Below are positions 36,420 to 41,288 of a stretch of 41,288 nucleotides of DNA, piece after piece. Made by a program: the position numbers and the translations under genes. Below the pieces are notes generated by a model, which saw only the letters and a program-made list of their open reading frames with translations, searched no databases and was not told the origin of the DNA. Where the stretch lies: NCBI GenBank assembly GCA_018064905.1, contig JAGHUJ010000029.1, positions 1 to 41,288 on the forward strand. The letters run 5' to 3'. The stretch comes from Candidatus Treponema equifaecale. Its GTDB lineage: Bacteria; Spirochaetota; Spirochaetia; Treponematales; Treponemataceae. Every line of letters starts with the position of its first letter. The stretch's first letter is position 1.

Positions 36420-37862
36420 CTATCCCTTCACTAAATCAGGATTTGTCCTATAAAGATTTGTCCTGCCGGATGTTATTTTTATCAAATAGCCCTGGGATTC
36501 AAGATTTTGCAGAATTTTCTCGCGTAGGTATGATGAATTGGAAAGTCCAAGAAAATTCGCGATTTCAGCTACTTTGCGGGACTTTTCAAAACAGTATGCC
36601 AGAACTTTTTCGTCGTGTTCGGTTGCATTTTTTGCTGGAATGAAATCAATCTTTAAAAGTGCTTTACCTCCAGAAACTCCTTCTGTAAAAGTCAAATCTG
36701 GCAAAACCAGCGTGAAATGATCTGATGTGGAATAAATGAATGGCTTGTGATTTGAATCAGCTTTTTCATAATCCTGGCTTATTTTGTCAAATCCAGTTCC
36801 AGCAGCTTCCATTACATTGCATTTCACTAGAATTCCGCAGATTAGTTCATTTCGCCTTTTAGAGATTACATTGGAAAGATCATAAGTTTTGCCTATTTTT
36901 TCCCCCTGATAGAAACTTCCTGGAGATGAAATTTCAAGACGGTCTTTGAACATATCCAGTTGAATCTGTGTTCCGTCAAGGAAATAATCTCGGTGGGCTA
37001 TGGCATTTATAAATCCTTCAAAAAGTGCGCGTTCTGGATAAGAATCAATATTTTCCCTTCCATCAGCATGTTTAATGAATGAATGGTTCATTCGCTGTTT
37101 GACAAATTCCATCATGAATGCCAGTGAATCCGTAAGGCATCCTGTAAATCTGTTCACAGTAACAACCCGTTCACTGCCTTTGTTAAAACCTGAGAATACA
37201 GAGCACATTACTTCTGTCTTCGAGTCCTTGCAACCATCGGCAAATAAAAACGCACCATTTTTAAGTTTTTTGTCTTTATTGAAAAATCCCAGTGAAGCTA
37301 GTGCTTTATCAGAAAGGTCTTTGCCTTCATTATGCTCTGAATAGAACTGAAGGAGTTTTGAAAAATCAGCACGGTTGTAGTTCAAATCTGAGTCTGTTAC
37401 ATCATATTGGGCTTTTTGACTCTGTATGCTCATCGAAATTATTTCTTCGTAGGTGGCACCGTTTGTAAAACCTTCTCGACGCATATAGATGGAGGGAACA
37501 TTGTTGAATTTTAAAATTATGGGTTTAACAGGAGATTCTTTAACATCCACCTGAATTACAAACAGTTCCCGTTGGTTATTTTCATATCGGATGAATGAAA
37601 TGTGATAGAGTGGGCGAGGGAAGATATGTTCATTTATCTGGTTATTGAAGAAGTTGCGCTCTTTATCTGCTCCGTTACGGTCAAATCCGATGAGTTTGTT
37701 TGTTCCATCTTCAACACCAATGAAGAATTTTCCACCAGATGCATTGGAAAATCCTGCAATTGTCTTAAGCCAGCCTTCAACATTTGTTCTGTCCAGCTTA
37801 AGCTTTGTTTCCATATTTACTGTTTCAATCGCAGAAATATCGATAAGTTCATCCAAAAGCAT
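36420..37862 (-). CDS. AlbA_2/Schlafen-like ATP-binding protein with C-terminal winged-helix (putative transcriptional regulator)
   Basis: ETVNMETKLKLDRTNVEGWLKTIAGFSNASGGKFFIGVEDGTNKLIGFD; ERALFEGFINAIAHRDYF...RLEISSPGSF; C-terminal wHTH KVAEIANFLGLSNSSYLREKILQNLESQGYL; ATG 37862 with GAGG upstream. Confidence 0.88.
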   Translation of the reverse strand: MLLDELIDISAIETVNMETKLKLDRTNVEGWLKTIAGFSNASGGKFFIGVEDGTNKLIGFDRNGADKERNFFNNQINEHIFPRPLYHISFIRYENNQRELFVIQVDVKESPVKPIILKFNNVPSIYMRREGFTNGATYEEIISMSIQSQKAQYDVTDSDLNYNRADFSKLLQFYSEHNEGKDLSDKALASLGFFNKDKKLKNGAFLFADGCKDSKTEVMCSVFSGFNKGSERVVTVNRFTGCLTDSLAFMMEFVKQRMNHSFIKHADGRENIDSYPERALFEGFINAIAHRDYFLDGTQIQLDMFKDRLEISSPGSFYQGEKIGKTYDLSNVISKRRNELICGILVKCNVMEAAGTGFDKISQDYEKADSNHKPFIYSTSDHFTLVLPDLTFTEGVSGGKALLKIDFIPAKNATEHDEKVLAYCFEKSRKVAEIANFLGLSNSSYLREKILQNLESQGYLIKITSGRTNLYRTNPDLVKG

Positions 37863-37873
37863 ATTCACCTCGT

Positions 37874-37895
37874 ATAATTGAAGTACTTCAATTAT
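37874..37895. promoter_or_regulatory. Perfect 22-bp palindrome ATAATTGAAGTACTTCAATTAT
   Basis: Directly upstream of the GAGG ribosome-binding site of the AlbA_2 gene. Confidence 0.8.
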
Positions 37896-37961
37896 ACTTC
37901 AAATGAACTTCAAATACAACTTCAAATAAACTTCAAACACAACTTCAAATGAACTTCAAAT
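37885..37961. repeat. Seven-copy ACTTCAA(A/T) iteron array, 11/12-bp period
   Basis: ACTTCAA at 37885, 37896, 37907, 37919, 37930, 37942, 37953. Confidence 0.95.
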
Positions 37962-37992
37962 AGGTTGTTGAAGTAGTTCAAGAATCTGAATC

Positions 37993-38034
37993 AAAAAAAG
38001 CCCCCAGCCAGAAAAAACTCCAGCTGAAGGCTTT
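37993..38034 (-). terminator. Intrinsic terminator downstream of the SulP gene
   Basis: Minus strand AAAGCCTTCAGC ... GCTGGGGGCTTT (12-bp stem, two G.U) followed by a T tract. Confidence 0.8.
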
Positions 38035-38055
38035 TCAATTCGTTTTAATCAAAAA

Positions 38056-39756
38056 CTACTGACTTACAATCTGATTTGCTCTTTCCAAAGCACCGTTGAT
38101 GTTGTCAAAGATGTTTTCTCTTCCCATTTTGTCTGCCATGCCTGTTTTTTCAAAGAGCATGTATGGCTGGGTGTGGATTCCTGAAATTACGAGCTGGAAA
38201 CCGTTCTTTTTGCTCAGGGCAAGTGCCTGTTCAAGGGCTTTGATTCCGCCTGCATCAAGATAAATTGTGTTTCTCATGCGGAGAATGAGTACCTTGCAGT
38301 CTGAACCTGCTCTTTCAAGGGCGTATTCAAATTTTCTTACTGTACCAAAGAAAAGTGAACCTTCGATTTCGTAAACCATTACTCCCTTTGGAAGCTCAAT
38401 TGTTTCTGTTGTTCCGTTTCCAAGGATTCCTGTAACGACTGTTTTGTTTCCGCTCTGAACTTCTGAAAGGTCGATAATTTTCTTGATGAAGAAGAATGCT
38501 GCAATTATAAGACCAATTCCGATGGCGTAAGTCAAATCTACGAATACTGTGATGAGGAAGGTTACTGCAAGAACTGTAATGTCCGATTTCTGACCTTTGA
38601 TAAGTGCTCGGATTGCTGGGATTCCTGCCATGTTCCATGCTACGTTCATAAGGACTGCTGCAAGGGCAGCCATTGGGATGTATTCAACATATTTTCCAAA
38701 AAGCATCATAATCAAAAGGAGTACGATTGCGTGAATAATTCCTGCAACTGGTGTGCGTCCGCCGTTGTTGATGTTTGTTGCTGTTCGGGCAATGGCTCCT
38801 GTTGCTGGAAGGCCACCGAAAAGTGGTGAGAATACGTTTGCAATTCCCTGTCCGATAAGTTCGTTGTTTGAATCGTGTTTTGCACCAATCATACCGTCTG
38901 CAACTACTGCAGAAAGGAGGGATTCAATGGCTGCAAGAACTGCGATTGATACTGCTGTTGGGAATACTGTTTTGATTGTTCCAAGACTCAATGATGGAAG
39001 TGCAGGTGAAGGAAGTCCAGATGGAATCTTGTAGCGGTCACCGATGAGAACTGTTTCCAATCCCATTGTTTTGTTAAGAAGAAGGTGAATGAGTGTTGCA
39101 AGAATGATTACAACAAGGGAACCTGGAATCTTTTTTGTTACTTTTGGCCAGAGGAAAATTGCTGCAAGGCTTACTACTGCCATGATGCATGAGTACCAGT
39201 TGATTGTAGCTGCCGATTTGATGTAGACAATCATTTTTGGAAGGAAGTCACCTGGCATTTTTGAATATTCTTCACCAAGAATTACCATTGGTTTTGAAAA
39301 ATCTGGTGTAAGGCCGAAGAAGTCTCCGATCTGTCCTGAAGCGATTGTTACTGCGATACCTGCTGTAAATCCAACTACGATTGTATATGGAATGAATTTT
39401 ACGAGACCACCCATCTTGAACACGCCAAGAAGGATGAGCATGATTCCTGCAAGCACTGTGGCTGTGGCAAGTCCTGAAACTCCCAGCTGTGGATTGTTTA
39501 CGATTGCATAGATGATTACTGTGAAGGCACCTGTTGGTCCTCCAATCTGAACTCTTGTTCCGCCAAAGGCAGCAATACAGAAACCTGCGATGATGGCTGT
39601 GTAAAGACCTGTTTCAGGGCTGCAGCCAGATGCGATTGCGAAGGCAATTGAAAGTGGAAGTGCTACGATTCCGACAATAATTCCCGCGATGAAATCAGTT
39701 GTGAACTGCTTGCCCGAATAGCCTTTCAATGAGTTTAAAAGCTCTGGTTTGTACAT
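38056..39756 (-). CDS. SulP-family anion transporter with C-terminal STAS domain
   Basis: DFIAGIIVGIVALPLSIAFAIASG, GGTRVQIGGPTGAF, GGLPATGAIARTATNINNGGRTPVAGIIHA; STAS segment LDAGGIKALEQAL. Confidence 0.95.
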   Translation of the reverse strand: MYKPELLNSLKGYSGKQFTTDFIAGIIVGIVALPLSIAFAIASGCSPETGLYTAIIAGFCIAAFGGTRVQIGGPTGAFTVIIYAIVNNPQLGVSGLATATVLAGIMLILLGVFKMGGLVKFIPYTIVVGFTAGIAVTIASGQIGDFFGLTPDFSKPMVILGEEYSKMPGDFLPKMIVYIKSAATINWYSCIMAVVSLAAIFLWPKVTKKIPGSLVVIILATLIHLLLNKTMGLETVLIGDRYKIPSGLPSPALPSLSLGTIKTVFPTAVSIAVLAAIESLLSAVVADGMIGAKHDSNNELIGQGIANVFSPLFGGLPATGAIARTATNINNGGRTPVAGIIHAIVLLLIMMLFGKYVEYIPMAALAAVLMNVAWNMAGIPAIRALIKGQKSDITVLAVTFLITVFVDLTYAIGIGLIIAAFFFIKKIIDLSEVQSGNKTVVTGILGNGTTETIELPKGVMVYEIEGSLFFGTVRKFEYALERAGSDCKVLILRMRNTIYLDAGGIKALEQALALSKKNGFQLVISGIHTQPYMLFEKTGMADKMGRENIFDNINGALERANQIVSQ

Positions 39757-39877
39757 GATTTTTCCTCGATTTTATCCTATAAATTATAGAAAAGCAATGA
39801 AAATTATGATGTTTTGTGAACTTTTTTGCAATAACCAGATACTATTTTGAAACAACCGTGTTTAAGTAAAAATGGAA

Positions 39878-40005
39878 CGCACCAGCGATTGGAACCCCGT
39901 AGTTCTAAAAATACGGCGGTGGTTGAGCCTAGCGAAACTACCAGAGTATTTTTAGAATGGAGCGAAAGCGGAAGGGTGTAAGTAGCGGCCCGAAGGGAGG
40001 TGCCA
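39878..40005. repeat. Structured intergenic element, family F1 copy 2 (inverted relative to 21840-21968)
   Basis: GCACC/GGTGC outer, TTCTAAAAATAC/GTATTTTTAGAA, GGTGGTT/AACTACC, CCC-GAA-GGG. Confidence 0.75.
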
Positions 40006-40036
40006 AATTTATGAAAAGTGTGATAAAATATTCTAC

Positions 40037-41288
40037 ATGCTGAAAAAAAATACTGCCCTGACATTTCTTGGATTTTCTCTTCTTACATTGAATCTTTCGT
40101 GCAGTCGTGTTCCTGAAATGTCTCTGGCGGAAATTGAGGCTTATCGTGCTTCCAGTCAAAATGAGCTGATTCAAAAAACTGTTTCAAAACCCTGGCATGA
40201 TGAGGCTTGGGTGAACGGAAAACAGGGCGGAACCTGGTACGGTACAATTTCTGGTGACCCTAAGAGCTTTAATTTTTTGATTGCTGAACGTGACGGCGAA
40301 ACTTCCGGTATTCTGCAGAATCTCAACGATTATCTTGTTGACTATAATATGGAAAAAAAATCCTGGGTGCCTCGTCTTGCTTCATTTGAAATCAAAACTT
40401 TTGAAGAAAATGGCACTATGGATGTAATCTACACTCTTCGCGACGACCTGTACTGGAGCTTCTATAAAAATTCCAGACCTCGGGTTAAGGTTACCAGCGA
40501 CGATGTTGTTTTCTGGTACGACGAGATTGTTGGAGATTCGGAAATGGGTTCTTCTGGCTATAACGCCCAATATATGGAAATGGAGAATGGTGAAGTTCAG
40601 AAAATCACTATTGAAAAACTGGACGACCTTAGATTTGTGTTCCATTTTCCTAGAATTGTGGCTGAGCCTCTTCTGGCTACCAACATGGATTTTGGTCCTG
40701 CCTTCATTTATCGTGAGGCCAAGGAAAAAGGCGGCGCACAGGGGGTAAAGGATCTTCATTCTGTTGCCACTGATCCAAAGACTTTGCCTTGTCTTGGTTC
40801 ATATTTTATTTCTGAATATACGCCGGGGCAGAGAATTGTCTATGAACGCAATGATGACTTCTGGGAAAAGATGAAAATGGAAAGAGCATTTACTATCCTG
40901 AAAAGGTCATTTGTACGATAATCAGCGATCCCAATACAAAATTGCTGTTGTTCAAGCAGGGCAAGCTGGAAACATTTTCCCCAAGTCCTGAGCAGCTGGA
41001 AGAAGTTGTGAATTCTGCCTCGAATTATGGAGAAGATTCTTACACTGTGTTCAATGCCGGCGGTTCCATGAGTGCTCCGTTCTGGACTTTTAATCAGAAT
41101 CCAAAGAATTCAGAATTAAACTGTTACAAATGGTTCACAAAAAAAGAATTCAGACAGGCCATGAGTTGCCTTTTGAACCGTGAGAGAATCATTTCCCAGA
41201 CTTACCGAGGACTTGCAGAACCAAAATACGGATTTTTCCCGGAAGCAAATGCTTTTTATGACGAAAATATCATTCTTCAGTACAGATT
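40037..41288 (+). pseudogene. Oligopeptide ABC transporter substrate-binding lipoprotein (SBP_bac_5), frameshifted near 40870 and running off the window
   Basis: Lipobox LLTLNLSC; GTWYGTISGDPKSFNFLIAERDGETSGILQNLNDYLVDYN; a second frame from 40873 reads ENGKSIYYPEKVICTIISDPNTKLLLFKQGKLETFSPSPEQLEEV... without stops to 41287. Confidence 0.85.

Noticed and set aside
37874-37982. Possible CRISPR array for the ACTTCAA repeats
   Set aside because: Unit is 11-12 bp with no unique ~30-bp spacers and no cas genes; fits an operator/iteron array instead.
1-41288. tRNA/rRNA genes
   Set aside because: No convincing cloverleaf or rRNA sequence recognised by eye; tRNAscan/Infernal would be needed to exclude them formally.

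Overview
The window looks like a spirochaete (Treponema-like) chromosome segment. The call rests on the cheA / cheW-cheR fusion / cheX / cheY operon order, spirochaete-style lipoproteins and overall codon/AT bias; no database search was run. Left half (1-23.4 kb): chemotaxis operon and housekeeping genes (queD, citramalate synthase, RelA-type (p)ppGpp synthetase with an apparent frameshift, YfcE phosphodiesterase, argS, GH105, pgeF/YfiH, leuB, cdd, a Phd/PIN toxin-antitoxin pair, pyrE, AraC, MATE, GH28). Right half: an XRE regulator, then a ~12.5 kb same-strand accessory cluster (23.9-36.4 kb). It holds five lipoproteins, one secreted 21-aa-repeat protein and a leaderless-secretion EEP nuclease, with modules shared between neighbours. 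After it come an AlbA_2/Schlafen-type ATP-binding regulator, a SulP transporter and a frameshifted oligopeptide-binding lipoprotein. The signals I rate highest are not genes: (i) a 7-copy ACTTCAA iteron array with 11/12-bp phasing and a perfect 22-bp palindrome at the promoter of the AlbA_2 gene; (ii) two unrelated families of structured intergenic elements, each in two copies here, whose stems differ by compensatory changes; (iii) domain-swapped lipoprotein paralogs; (iv) a recurring TAAAAT-N6/7-ATG arrangement suggesting leaderless transcripts.
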